From NCBI GenBank assembly GCA_973895155.1, contig OZ316896.1, positions 372,001 to 436,000 on the forward strand: a stretch of 64,000 nt of DNA, given 5' to 3'. Below the pieces are notes generated by a model. It was not told the DNA's origin and did no database searches. It was given only the letters and a program-made list of their open reading frames with translations. Below are positions 24,452 to 36,156 of the stretch, in pieces. Position numbers and translations under genes: made by a program. Each line of letters begins with the position of its first letter. The first letter of the stretch is position 1. The stretch is from Marsupella aquatica (lineage: Eukaryota; Marchantiophyta).

Positions 24452-24741
24452 CTGTGCCATACAAATGCCATCATGGTTATGTTGGCCAAAATGGTTTATC
24501 TCAGCGAGTTCCCAACAAAGAAGTTTTCATTGAGAGAATAGTTGCCGTTATGGCTGGGGATCAATCCACCATTTGGAAGTCAGCTGTGAAATTCAAGCTT
24601 CATCAAGCACTTAAAGTCAATCCCCTTCACAATGCCAAAAGCCTAAGAAATAAGCAAACTCTTTGGCTTCCCAAGAACAAAGCTATGCAAAAGTTCTTGC
24701 ACACAGGAAATTTGAAAAGCTTCAGCAAGTACCTTGTTTGA
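24427..24741 (+). CDS. Unassigned 104-codon open frame
   Basis: It has a genuine ATG start and a basic composition, and I do not recognise the sequence. Its first eight codons coincide with the 25-nt repeat also found at 23711. It has no signal peptide, membrane segment or motif. It could be a fragment of a decayed element or a chance frame. Confidence 0.2.
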   Translation: MGTIVEQQPVPYKCHHGYVGQNGLSQRVPNKEVFIERIVAVMAGDQSTIWKSAVKFKLHQALKVNPLHNAKSLRNKQTLWLPKNKAMQKFLHTGNLKSFSKYLV

Positions 24742-26216
24742 CTGGCATATGACCACTTGTTATTGTTTTGGCAACAAGAGAGATCAGAAGAAATCTGCAA
24801 CAATATGAAGAACTGATAAATAATATCCTGGACAGTCTGTTACCTTGGATTATTTCGACACCTCTTCCCGTCCACTTTAGTTATGCCATTTTAAGAACAT
24901 ACGAGGGAGAGATGCAGCTTACTCTGACCAGCACTAAACTTTAACAAGGTAGAGTCAAGTCAGCCCAAAGCCAGAGGAGGAAATAGCTTAAGTATTCACT
25001 TTGGGATGGGGAAAAACAAGTGCTTCAATCCTCTGGTTTCCGCATTGTTGTTAAATCAAAAGAAAAGTGTTTTGGGGGGAAAACACTTTATTTTCATTTG
25101 CGTGTTAGGTTGACATATATTTCTCAATTTACAGATCTTCTACACATATTTTGCATGAGCTTTTACTAAGTTGGATTTAGATTAACGTACGTATTTACCC
25201 CATCGTGCATACTTTTGGGACCACCTTACTATAAACAAAACTTTAACAATAGCAAACATGGGACAGTGATCGTTTTTGTCAGTAAGATCTTTTTTGTCAG
25301 CAAGATACTAGACACCTTTGAGAGGGTGGCTTTACAAGATGTCAGGCCCATTGCTTCATTTTATGGTCTTATTACATCTACAGAGTAGACGCAGTGGTGA
25401 CGGTTGCACTTGGCCTAAACTTGGGGCCCATTCAGTTATGGTGTTTACCAATCCCACATGGCATAATGGCATATGGTGTCTACGAATCCCACATGGAGTG
25501 GGCCCGCCATGCGTAGTGCTTATTTTATCTAGGATTTAGGGCACACCAAGATGTGGTCCAAACGTTGGCTCCTCAATTCACTCAGTTTGCATTTATTTTA
25601 CTCTGACTTTTGGTTTGGGGTCTATCTTTAGAACTAGAAGTGACCCTCCAATTTGCTTTGCTGTAAAAAGTCACACATGCACCCTAGTCAGGGTCAGGGC
25701 ACCCTATATGAGGCGTGGAAAAAACCAAGGTCGTTTGGATGAACTTGGACAGAGGAGTGGAGGCAGGTGCCTGAGAAAGCCACCAGATACTCCACAGCAC
25801 TGCGAGAGAAAGCCACTGAATACTCCACGTCACTGTGAGTAAAAGCAACTAGATACTCCACACTCCAGTACTCCACAGCACGCCCAAGGTCAATCATAGC
25901 ATTTTGACATATGATACTAGTGAAATAGTGCTGTAATGCATGTTCGCCAACATCTCCACACCCATACTCAATTGTTGCTTTTGAACCTTACGTAACGGAA
26001 GGTTGAGTGCCATTCTGTGGGGGACGTCAATTAACTATTCAGTGGGCCCCAAATTATTTAGAACAAGCTAGCTCAATATCCCTTACTTGGAGAGAAGATG
26101 TAGTTGCGGGAAAAGAAGTTAATGACTAAAAACCTTCATTGGTGAAAGGATGTTCTGAAGGACTTTGGAGTAAAAACAGGAGTCAAAAGAACATCATCTG
26201 GCTACAACCCAGGTAA

Positions 26217-26324
26217 TGTTAGACTCTACCTGGTGACCGGACGACCGGATCAGCCAATCACCGGACCGGCACCACTATATGTACCAAACGCCACAGGCTA
26301 TACACCATTCATTCCATTATCACA
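26217..26324 (+). repeat. 5' LTR, 108 bp
   Basis: It starts TGTTAGACTCTACC and ends CCATTATCACA, and is identical to 33066-33173. It is short for a copia LTR and must contain the promoter and polyadenylation signals in compact form. Confidence 0.93.
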
Positions 26325-28038
26325 CGTTATCAACACGAGGACTCAGCCAACGGAACCAAGAAAAAAGAAGAAGAAAAGCTATGGAAAATGGAGCAACTTT
26401 AAGTGGCTGAGCGTGGAGACTAAGAAATTTTTTCGAAGGGCCATACCGATTATAAGAATCGAAGAGAAAGAACAAGAACGTTTTTGCAGAGGTTACGAAT
26501 TTCCTCTACACCTAATTACGAACGCATTGCATAGGAATGTGGCTGAAACAGACGCGAGCCCCTTAGAAGATCGAAGGAAGAGGCAGCGCAGGACAAGGAA
26601 CCGGCGCTAGCAGAACCCCTTCGCTGCGCAAAACGAAGGACAGAGGGAAGAAAAGACAATTGAGACAGCCGAACTCAAGAGGAGATGGTGCGAATTGGAG
26701 CAATCATCTATTAGAGCCACTGAAGCATTATCGGATGAAACGACAAAGGAGCGCCATAACCCTATCGAAGAATTGAAAGAGAAAAAGAATGCCAAAAGCA
26801 AAGAGCGAGCACAACCCAAAACCAGAAAGCAGGAGGAGATAAGAATCGAGAGAGATTGGAGGAGATAAGAAGCAAGCAACGGCGAAAGGGTACTAGACTC
26901 GCGAGCAGACCGAAGCGAAACGACCTGTGAGATTTTGAGGATTGACATTGACAGGATTCCTGTAGCCCGAATGGAGAGAAATCCCAACAAATTTGAGAGA
27001 CGATCATGGTTCGCAATTGAAAAAGAAAGACGTTAAGAATAGAAGCGAAATAGTAGAAGGATTGCCAGTCGTTACCTGAGGACTGCACTGAGTGGGATTC
27101 GAAGAGAATCCATAAGGACCCGATAGCAAAAGCCCAAAAGAGAGGAAGGAACCAGCAACCTTGCCCCTTACGCTAGCAGCCAGGAAAATTGAAACAGCGA
27201 TAGAGCAACCGAGAACGGGATTTCTACAGAAGACCATCATAATGGGACAGCATAAGAACCAGATGGCGAAGCAGTAGACCCGCGAGCGAAACCACAGACG
27301 ATTTAGGAAGTGAAATTGAGGAAGCGCAAGAGCAGCGAAGCCCGAGCATAAGCAGATTCATAAGGACACCACAGGGAGACAGGCGAAAACATCCTTGAAA
27401 CAATCCAGTCCTTGAGGCCGTGGCGGCAGCAGAAGCGATGACCACATATCAGAACAAGACCGGGGCACAAACATGAGAATAGCAAGGAAGAGAAAAAGAC
27501 TTCCAATTCGAACAGCGAAGACAACCGCAACGCATCCATAAGGACAAGAGGCGCCACAGGAGCACCAAAAAAAGGAATAGAGGCAGAACACGCAACCTCA
27601 AGGCCCAAAATCATCGACAGAACGTCGAAGCAAGGCCAAACCGCTAAGTGCACCACCTATAACCGCAAAACCTCCATAATTGCATTTTGTAACAAAGAAA
27701 ATCAACCTTACAAAGCCGCATGTGCACTTAACCAAGGCACGAGTAAATTACCACCCATAACTGCACAAACTGCAAAACTTCATTACTGCACATTTTAACA
27801 AAGGAAAGAGCTAATACAAAGGAATTCTTGCAGTTATATATTTACAAAGACAACCTAAATACTAAGTGCAAACCCTAAAATTCTGCAAAAACCCAAACAT
27901 TCTTGCTTTACTCACCCACGACTTAGATTACTCTCCTCAACCCTTTCTCCACCATTACATGCGGCAAATGTGCAGTGTCTTTTGACTATATATATTATAT
28001 AAACACGCACAACAACGCTGCACGCGAGGACCTTAGAG
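26325..28038 (+). other. Long leader between the LTR and gag
   Basis: It opens with the primer site CGTTATCAACACG at 26325. A frame with no ATG runs from inside the LTR to about 26869, interrupted by one TAG at 26608-26610. It would encode a very Lys/Arg/Glu-rich, helix-prone sequence (KKKKKSYGKW, then RRKRQRRTRNRR). Minus-strand frames at 26607-27656 look like shadows of this purine-rich strand. The region may be a structured RNA leader or a decayed accessory ORF. Confidence 0.5.
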
Positions 28039-29218
28039 ATGACCAACCTCGAGAAACTTACCTTCCCAGCCCTAGAAATCGATGGCGGCAACTACCTAGA
28101 ATGGTCCATGAACCTAAAAGAAAACCTAACCTTGCTAACCCTACTCCCTGCAATAGGGCTCGCTCAACCCATCCTAGCCGGCGAACCACAACCAGACCCA
28201 TTAACTAAAGCCAACAAATCTAAGGCCCTTGTATTCCTTAGACGTCATATCATAGATTCCTACAAAGACAATACATGCACCTCTCAACCCCTCGTGAACT
28301 TGGACAGCGCTCCAAACCCGATTCGACCACCAAAAACTGGTTGAACTACCTAAAGCCAGGCAAGACTGGCTAAACCTGCGAGTCCAAGACTTTACCTCTA
28401 TTTCAGCCTACAATAGCAAACTCTTTAGAATAACATCAACCCTCGCACTATGTGGCGAGCCGGTCACAGATAAGGATCTGCTAGAGAAGACCTTGTCGAC
28501 ATTTCATTCATCGAATGTGTGGCTATCAACACAGTATCGAAACATGAAGTTCGGGCAATACTTCGAGCTCATAGCCCACCTCCTAGTCACCGAAAGAAAC
28601 CAAGAACTTCTTTTCGTAAACTCTAGAAAACGACCTACGGGCACAATGCCCCCAGGACAACAGAATGAAACCCATAACATAGAAAATGATGAACCCTCCA
28701 CATCGAGGCAAGGCATTAAGCGCACTAAGAATGGCAACCGTAGAAACAACCCCAACAGGGGGAGTTTTTTTAACCAACGTCCACAACACAATTTCTGACG
28801 GCCCTTTAGTGGACGAGGAGGACGTGGAGGACGCGATGGACGTGGAGGACACGATGGACATGGAGGATGCGATGGACGTGGCGGACGAGGAGGACGAGGT
28901 GGATGCGGTGGATGCGGCGGTGGAAGAACATATAACAACAACCGCCAAAATGATTGGTCACAATCCCGACCACAACGGGAGTGCCCAAAATGCCATGCAT
29001 GTGGCATGACCAACCACCTAGCCAGAAACTGTAGAATCTCGCAACACCTTAAAGAGCTATATCAACGATCCCTCAGGGACGGACAAACCTCTAGGGCACC
29101 ACCCCGTGAAACCCACGGGGAGTGTATGGAGTCTAGCGACCCATTCCAAGACTTTACAGATCTACCTGCCCAACCCGAGGCACACTTAGTGGCAAGTAGC
29201 TCCACAACCCAGATCTAA
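28039..29218 (+). pseudogene. Copia gag (UBN2-type) with frameshift and stop
   Basis: Gag begins at ATG 28039 with MTNLEKLTFPALEIDGGNYL, a typical UBN2-type retrotransposon gag start. A frameshift near 28300 moves the frame so that the conserved stretch from WTALQTRFDHQK continues in another frame. The second part runs through DLLEKTLSTFHSSNV to a TGA at 28796-28798. The same frame then continues through a Gly/Arg/Asp-rich stretch (about 28805-28925) and the zinc knuckle CHACGMTNHLARNC, a good CX2CX4HX4C, ending at 29218. Gag would coat and package element RNA. The breaks make a full-length product unlikely. Confidence 0.9.
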
Positions 29219-29238
29219 ATAGTCACAGCACATGTATT

Positions 29239-29500
29239 ATAGATAGTGCAACTACACACACTATCCTTAGGGATTGACATCTTTTTTACAAGATCACACC
29301 CTCACGTCGATCCCTAACCACTATCAATGGCCCTAGCCAAATAGAAGAGGGCTTCGGCCCAGCTTCCATTAGACTCCCGTAGGGCACAGCAATCCACATA
29401 GAATCTGCTATTTTCGCACCGAACGCAACACGTAATCTCCTCAGTTTTAGAGATATACAAGCGAACGGACTACATGTCTAGACGGGCGATACCAGAGATC
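29239..29500 (+). pseudogene. Degenerate copia protease region
   Basis: The frame opens with IDSATTHTILRD, matching the aspartic protease site DSG(T/A)THTI with Ala in place of Gly. It has at least four stops (after ILRD, after IRLP, after GLHV and after DQE) before NLLSFRDIQANGLHV and the join to pol, in a different frame from gag. No active protease can be made from it. Confidence 0.75.
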
Positions 29501-29504
29501 AGGA

Positions 29505-32500
29505 GTGATACACTTGGTCGAAAATACCCCTACGGGGAGGATTATTAAAGAAACCATTTTCTCGTATCCCTGCGGGTTTTATGTAACACATATTGAATGC
29601 CTGCATAACAATGCCCAAACAAGTGAATTGCCCGCGCTTTGGCATGCATGCCTCGGCCACCCCGGCCAATCAATGCTAAGCAAAATAATTAAGAATTCAA
29701 GTGGCATTCCAATCAATACACGCCACATTCCAGCTAGCACCCCATGCACTGCATGCTCACGCGGCAAATTAATAACAAGGCCCACGACATCAAAATTGCC
29801 AACCAAAATACCCAAATTCTTGGAAATAATCCACGCTGATGTTTGCGGGCCAATTAACCCACCGAGTGGACCATTCCGCTACTTTATGGTATTAATCGAC
29901 GCATCCACTAAATGGTCAAATGTGACACTACTTTCAACGAGGAACATGGTTATGCCTCGCATCTTGGCGCAAATCCTGCGCGTGAAGGCACAATTCCCAG
30001 ATCACCCCATAAAGACACTAAGGGTGGACAATGCAGGGGAATTCACATCTGAAACATTTGACAACTTTTGTACATCACTTGGCATTGACGTACAATACCC
30101 TGTACCCCACGTGCACTTCCAGAATGGATTAGCCAAAGCGGTTATTAAACGACTTCAACTCATTGCACGCTTACTACTAATGCAATCAAAACTCCCTGTC
30201 TCAGCATGGGGACATGCCATATTACAGGCTAATGCATTAATTCAATACCGCCCATCGGCTTTTAATACCTATAGCCCATACCAAATCGCTAATGGTACAA
30301 AACCTGACCTATCACATCTTCGTTCATTTGGATGCCAAGTAATGGTCCCCATTACCCCACCCAAACAAACTAAGATGGGACCTCAACGACAGTTGGGGAT
30401 ATACATCGGATTCGACTCACCGTCCATAATCCGATATATGGAACCTACAACTGGCAATGTTTTTAAAGCCAGATTCCTAGATTGCCATTTTGATGAGCAT
30501 ATTTACCCATCATTAATAACCCCCGAACACCCACAGCCACCTTTGGAGTGGGAAAGACACTCGCCATTTTGGCAAGACCTTAGAACGAATCAAGGGGAGA
30601 AAGAAGTTCAACAAATTTTGCAACTCCACAAGATTGTGGAAGAACTTCCTGACGTTTTCGTTGACACATCACAACTTACCCGCTCACATATTCCAGCTAC
30701 GAGAGCATCTGCTCGCATCGAATTATCAAGTGAGCCAGCAAGTACATCCCAACCTCGTGCAAAACGAGGTAGACCCTTGGGATCAAAAGATAAACAACCA
30801 CGAAGGCGTGGTTCATCTATACCACCTTCACCTGATGTCGATCATACCGAATCTACATCTCAAGAAGAGATCTCTATCCACTACGCACACACAGGTGCGA
30901 TGTGGGATAGAAATACTACTTCAATAGATGATGCTTTTGCATTAATGGTGGCAACACATATTACTGACGAGACACCAGAACCAATATCCATCTTAGAATG
31001 CCAAAACAGACCAGATTGGCCTGAATGGCAAAAAGCTATAAATGGAGAATTAGATTCCCTACTCAACAGACACACTTTTGGCCCAGTCGAGCCAACACCG
31101 CAAGACGTACACCTAATTGGCTACAAGTGGACATTTGTCCACAAAAGAAATGATAAAGGCCAAGTTGTACGCTATAAAGCACGTCTGGTAGGGAAAGGAT
31201 TTACCCAACAACCGGGAATTCATTACGATGAAACTTACTCACCGGTTATGGATAGCACAACATTCCGATACCTTATCGGATTTGCCATTTTCCATAAACT
31301 ACAAATGCGACAACTGGATATTGCGACCGCATATCTATATGGAACTTTAGACACTTGTCTATACATGCGATCACCTCCCGAGTTGGAGCAACGTCGCCGA
31401 GCCCTAGCTCAAGGTGCTAAATCGCATATCCCATATTTACATAAGATTATAACACAATTATCTCAAGTTACACCTTATGTGTCATCTACACATGTAACTC
31501 ATAATAACGACACCACTGTGTCAACCGTACGGAATACTCGCCGCAGACTAGCTATCCGCGTGTTGAAGGCATTATATGGCCTGAAACAAAGTGGCAGAGT
31601 ATGGTATCAAAGATTTACTGATGAAATGCTTAACATGGGTTTTACCCATGATGCAATTACCCCTTGTTTATTTATTAAACATATGGATGACGAATATGTC
31701 ATCGTTTCTATCTATGTTGATGACTTAAACATATTTGGGACACCCCAAATTACCGAAGATACTATTACTCGTCTTAAATCAACATTTGAGATGAAAGACC
31801 TTGGACATATAAACTTTTGCTTAGGATTACAACTGGAGATCTTACCTACTGGCATGATGCTCCATCAAACCACACAAACTGAAAAGATCCTAAAATAGTT
31901 CAATATGAACCTAGCACACCCATTGACGTCACCAATGGTTGTACGTTCATTAGAAAACAATACTGATGTTTTTCGCAAATGCGAAGAACATGAACCACTA
32001 TTAGGACCAGAAACTCCGTATCTTTCTGCGATAGGAGCATTAATGTATCTAGCAAATCAGACACAACCAGACATTGCATTTGCAGTTAACTTACTAGCTA
32101 GACATAGTGCAACTCCCACAGCCAGACACTAGAATGGAGTTAAGCACCTATTTAGATATCTACGTGGAACCACCGATACCGGGTTATTTTACCCATTCGG
32201 TGCAAACCACGAGCTCATAGGATATGCGGATGCTGGATATCTCTCCGATACTGATACCGCAAAATCCCAAACTGGATATATTTTTACCATAGGGGGTACT
32301 GCTTTTTCTTGGAAAAGCGTGAAACAGACCCTAACAGCAATCTCATCAAATCACTCAGAAATCTTAGCCCTACATGAGGCTAGTCGTGAAGCCGTTTGGT
32401 TACGATCTTTTATAAACCACATCAACACCAAATGCAGCCTACCACCACTAACGAAGCCTACTAACATTTTTGAGGATAACGCAACATGTATACAGCAGAT

Positions 32501-32738
32501 CACGAAAGGATTCATCAAAGGTGATCGCGTGGAACATATAGCTCCGAAATTTTTCTACACCCACGAGTTACATGGAAAAGAGATCAACATTTTGCAGATT
32601 TCAAGTGCAGACAACTGTGCGGATCTCTTCACCAAATCACTATCGCCATCAGTTCACCACCGACACTGCCAGGCAATTGGACTACAGAGTGTGCGACGCA
32701 TGATGACCGTGGAGGCTACTGCTCCACATGATACTTGA
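29505..32738 (+). pseudogene. Copia pol: integrase, RT, RNase H, with two TAG stops
   Basis: The frame is open from 29505 except for TAG at 31896-31898 and 32130-32132. Pre-integrase finger: LWHACLGH, then CTAC. Integrase: Asp in IHADVCGPI and Asp in RVDNAGEFTS are present. The third acidic site reads HVHFQNGLAKAVIKRL, where the family normally has Glu in NGLAE, so catalytic Glu appears replaced by Lys. RT: YKARLVGKGFTQ, QLDIATAYLYG and the intact YVDD in SIYVDDLNIFG. About 50 extra residues, Arg/Ser/Thr-rich, lie between YMRSPPE and VLKALYGLKQSG. RNase H: YADAGYLSDT, then SSNHSEILALHEA, ending with NCADLFTKSLS. The stops fit single transitions from Gln or Trp codons. Confidence 0.93.
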
Positions 32739-33065
32739 TGATGCTGACGACAGGATGCTGACGACATGCTGCTGATGACCCACTGATGAAACAAATGTTA
32801 AAGCTAGATTTACTATAGCATCTTACTTTATACACTATTGACATTTATAACGACGAGGACTGTTAAGCTGCACTCTTTTTCCTTTAGCACTCATATTTTT
32901 TTCTCTGCTACACTGGTAGAGTTTTTACTAAGCTAGAGTTGATAAAGGTTTTTTAATGAGGCAGTCTACCTCACTTGTACTTATATCATGTATTTCCTAT
33001 AAACATGATATAATAGGTATAGTCTATGTTGTCTACATAGTTGTCACTATATATCCAAAGGGGAG

Positions 33066-33173
33066 TGTTAGACTCTACCTGGTGACCGGACGACCGGATC
33101 AGCCAATCACCGGACCGGCACCACTATATGTACCAAACGCCACAGGCTATACACCATTCATTCCATTATCACA
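33066..33173 (+). repeat. 3' LTR, 108 bp
   Basis: It is identical by eye to the 5' LTR. The preceding purine tract (about 33055-33065) is the probable second-strand primer. Target duplication GGTAA follows. Confidence 0.93.
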
Positions 33174-34799
33174 GGTAATTCAATTTTGGTGTCTCGAGTT
33201 GAGATTGGTATCGTCTACTGACCCCAAAGAACAGTAAAATGACAAAGACATCGTCATGCAAAAAAAGTTGTTGGGTAAGATTTATCATTGGATAAAAGAG
33301 TTGTTGCTAACATATGGGGTGAACGTGAGAGACGGGATGGCAGCCAAGGCATGTGTAGTCACTCAACCCTTGGTGGAGGGGGACATCCACTGGTGGCCTC
33401 TGCTTGCCTCCTCTCCATTCCCTTCCTCGTCCTGCCAATGCACACATTGTACAATTGTTATTGAAACCATGCTGTATTCCTTGGGATAATTTGTTGTTGC
33501 AGAGATCCCATTATTTTGATCATATTCTTGTTGCATCCCTGTGATCGTTGTGGCCATGGTGTCATTCCGGCAAGGGTGTAGGGATGCAAGGGGGGTGACG
33601 CTAGCTGCAATGTTGCATATTCTAAAAATGGTCTCATGACAGGAGGAAGATCTACATCTATAATATAGAATCCCACCAAAAGAAGTCATCCCTCTTACAA
33701 ACTAGCTTTTGATGGGAACTCGTGTACACCTTTAGACTTATTCTATCACCTTTGTGAAGTGTGAGATTATCCAAAGTTGAGGCAACCTATAAACTGTGTA
33801 TAGATATATGAATAAAGAATTTATGATATCTATATAGAATTTAATGTACATGAGTGTATGTATAAAGAGGTACAAGGTGCAACCTACCCTAAGTCCAGCC
33901 CCTAAGTAAGGAGAGGGCAGGAAGACCAAGTAATTGTTTTTCATCCTAAACTATAATACAAGGTTGCGCCTTTTTATGAAGTGGTAGTCATTCAAATTAG
34001 CAGTATCCAAAAAATATTAATCATGTCAAAAAGAAAGAATAAAGGTTATATTAAATTTAGTGTGCACTAAAAAAGTAATGAATGCATTCCCAACAAGAAG
34101 GGAATCAAATGGGAGACACAAAAGGAGGGAGCCAATGGGGCACACAAAACAAGAGAGGGAATGTACATGCATGAGTATCAAGGAGTTTCCTAACCCATAC
34201 ACATGAAATATAAAAATACATAATATATATAATATTATGTATTATTACAAGTATTATAATATTGCAAAATATAATAATGATAGTAATTTAATTAAAATAG
34301 GTTAATTAAACACAATAGGTTAGATGACAAGGACAATGTCAAAAGCTATAATACAATTTTACTTTTTTTATAGTAGTCATTCAAATTTGCAATATCCCAA
34401 AAATGAAAAACATGAAAGAATGATTTCCTTTGTGAATGAAAATGGAGAGCAATGTTTCCAAGCAAAAAATGAATTGAATAGTACAAAGAAAATAAGGAGG
34501 GTCTCTAGCAATGCAAGAGTATCAAGGAGACCTCCCTTTACCCTGTAATCCTGATCCGGTCCCTTTACAAACTGAAAAAAGTGACAATCAATCTTGAATG
34601 TTCATCAAAACATAATTTTCTCCACAGTGTAACATCTATCCATACACCCCTTCTAAAAATAAGTTCCTGCCCAAGTTACCCTTTAACTTTCCCATACCTG
34701 CCACAATGAAAAAATTTAATCAAAATTAAATTAAATTTATTCATATATAAATAATTCTAATTTTTGTGAAATAATTTCAAATATAAATAAAATAGAGAT
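33174..34799. other. Gene-free AT-rich DNA
   Basis: I see no gene, RNA or element end. There are short AT microsatellite-like runs near 34200-34300 and only short frames without motifs. Confidence 0.5.
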
Positions 34800-36057
34800 A
34801 AAATATTTTCTCATCTTGACATCTTTTCTTCATATTAAGATCTTCTCATCTCAAGATCTTTGCTCATCAGTCTTGACATATTTTCCTCACCTGGAGATCT
34901 TTTCTCACCTCGACATATATATTATATTTGTCACATTTTGCCATATTTTTCTCACCTGGCCATCTTTATCTCACCACAATATCTTTCTTCACCCTCAACA
35001 TTTCTTTTCATCCTGTCATCTTTTTCTCATCTCGCCATCTTTTTCTCATCTCGCCATCTTTTCTTGACATATTTTCTCACCTCAGAATGTTCTTCTCTAA
35101 TGTGACATATTTTTCTCACATTACCATCTTTTCTCTCCTTGACATATTTTTCTTAGCTCGAAATGTTTTTCTCTTATCGACATATTTTCTCACCTTGATA
35201 TATGTTCTCACCTTAACATGCATCATTTGTGCAATGCACAGGTAGCAGGCCCAAGATGTACTTAACAACATCTTTTATTTCACAACATCTTTGAGTAATG
35301 ACATACTTTATCTATTGACCATTTTGTACTTAACAACATCTTAATACTTAACGACATTTTTGGCATAATGACATCATTGCCGGCATGACATCTACCTACT
35401 TGACACAATTTTTTACTTGATGACCTTTTGGGCAACATGCCATCTTTGGCAAAATGACTTCTTTTTCTTAACAACATATTTTTATTTCATGACATCTTTC
35501 ACATAAGAACATCATTCTTGGGAAACACAACATATAATTCTCTTAAGAGCATTTTGGGCGCCACAACACTTTCCTCTTAGCAACATCTTGGGCGACACTA
35601 CATCTTGGACGCCACAACATCTGTTTTCTTAACAATATCTTGGGCACCATGATATCTTTATTTTAATGACATTTTGGGCGACACAACATCTTTTTTCTTA
35701 ACGACATTTTTTGTGCAATGCACGGGTATTTTCCCTCAACAATGTCTTGGCCTACACGACATCTTTTTCCTCAATGATGTCTTTGCCGAGACAATATCTT
35801 TTTTTCAACGACATCTTGGCCGACATGACAACTTTTTTGTCAACGACCTCTTGGCCAACACGACATCTTTTTTTCTCAATGATTTCTTTTCTCTCAACGA
35901 CCTCTTGGCCGACATGACATCTTTTCTCTCCACAACCTCTTGGCCGACAAGACATCTTTTCTCTCAACGACCTCTTGGCCGACACGACATCTTTTTTTTC
36001 TCAACAACATCTTAGCCGACATGACTTCTTTTGTGCAATGCACAGGTATTGAGCTAG
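34800..36057 (+). mobile_element. Helitron-like 3' ends with minisatellite arrays
   Basis: The region is built of degenerate short units such as TTTTCTCACCTCGACATC, then CTTAACAACATCTTGGGCG, then a 35-bp unit starting CTCTTGGCCGACA (35902, 35937 and onward). TGTGCAATGCAC closes three blocks, at 35228, 35712 and 36032. The last block ends with hairpin GTGC-AAT-GCAC (36033-36043), exactly 10 nt, then CTAG (36054-36057) followed by T. Hairpin, short spacer, CTAG and a T target are the Helitron 3' signature. No helicase is present, so the copy is non-autonomous. The 5' TC end could not be placed. Confidence 0.6.
35902..35990. repeat. 35-bp tandem repeat, about 2.5 copies
   Basis: Units starting CTCTTGGCCGACA begin at 35902, 35937 and 35972. 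They contain GACATCTTTTCTCTC and then CAAC, and looser relatives extend back to about 35810. Open frames reported through here are artefacts of the repeat. Confidence 0.8.
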
Positions 36058-36156
36058 TTTATTGATAGTTTTTCTCTCTTTTTTTTAGAAGGTTTCATTT
36101 CTTTCCATTTTTTGGGAGAGATTGGAACATACCTTTTGGGAGTTTGTTATTATAAA

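Larger units (their letters stand above)
23355..26216. other. Intergenic DNA with local duplications
   Basis: There is no confident gene. It holds a 100-bp tandem duplication, a 25-nt direct repeat 716 bp apart, one unassigned 104-codon frame and unremarkable DNA up to the copia insertion. Confidence 0.45.
26217..33173 (+). mobile_element. Ty1/copia retrotransposon with identical short LTRs
   Basis: Two 108-bp LTRs (26217-26324, 33066-33173) start TGTTAGACTC and end ATCACA; read side by side they are identical. The 5-bp target duplication GGTAA lies at 26212-26216 and 33174-33178. The primer site CGTTATCAACACG follows the 5' LTR and a purine tract ending AAAGGGGAG precedes the 3' LTR. An unusually long leader of about 1.7 kb comes before gag. 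Domain order is gag, protease, integrase, RT, RNase H. Despite identical LTRs, the coding part has several frameshifts and stops and a changed integrase catalytic Glu. Confidence 0.95.

Noticed and set aside
26607-27656. Series of minus-strand open frames in the copia leader
   Set aside because: The plus strand is purine-rich, so the minus strand is poor in stops. The frames overlap each other and have no motif.
28504-29013. 169- and 121-codon minus-strand frames
   Set aside because: They are shadows of the Gly/Asp/Arg-rich gag segment. Their Pro/His/Ser repeats mirror the GGA repeats on the other strand.
29505-32738. Programmed stop readthrough in pol
   Set aside because: The two TAGs fall inside conserved domains rather than at a gag/pol border, and other defects are present, so decay is the better explanation.
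34816-36015. Several open frames rich in Phe, Ser, His and Leu
   Set aside because: They are translations of the minisatellite arrays and have no independent coding evidence.
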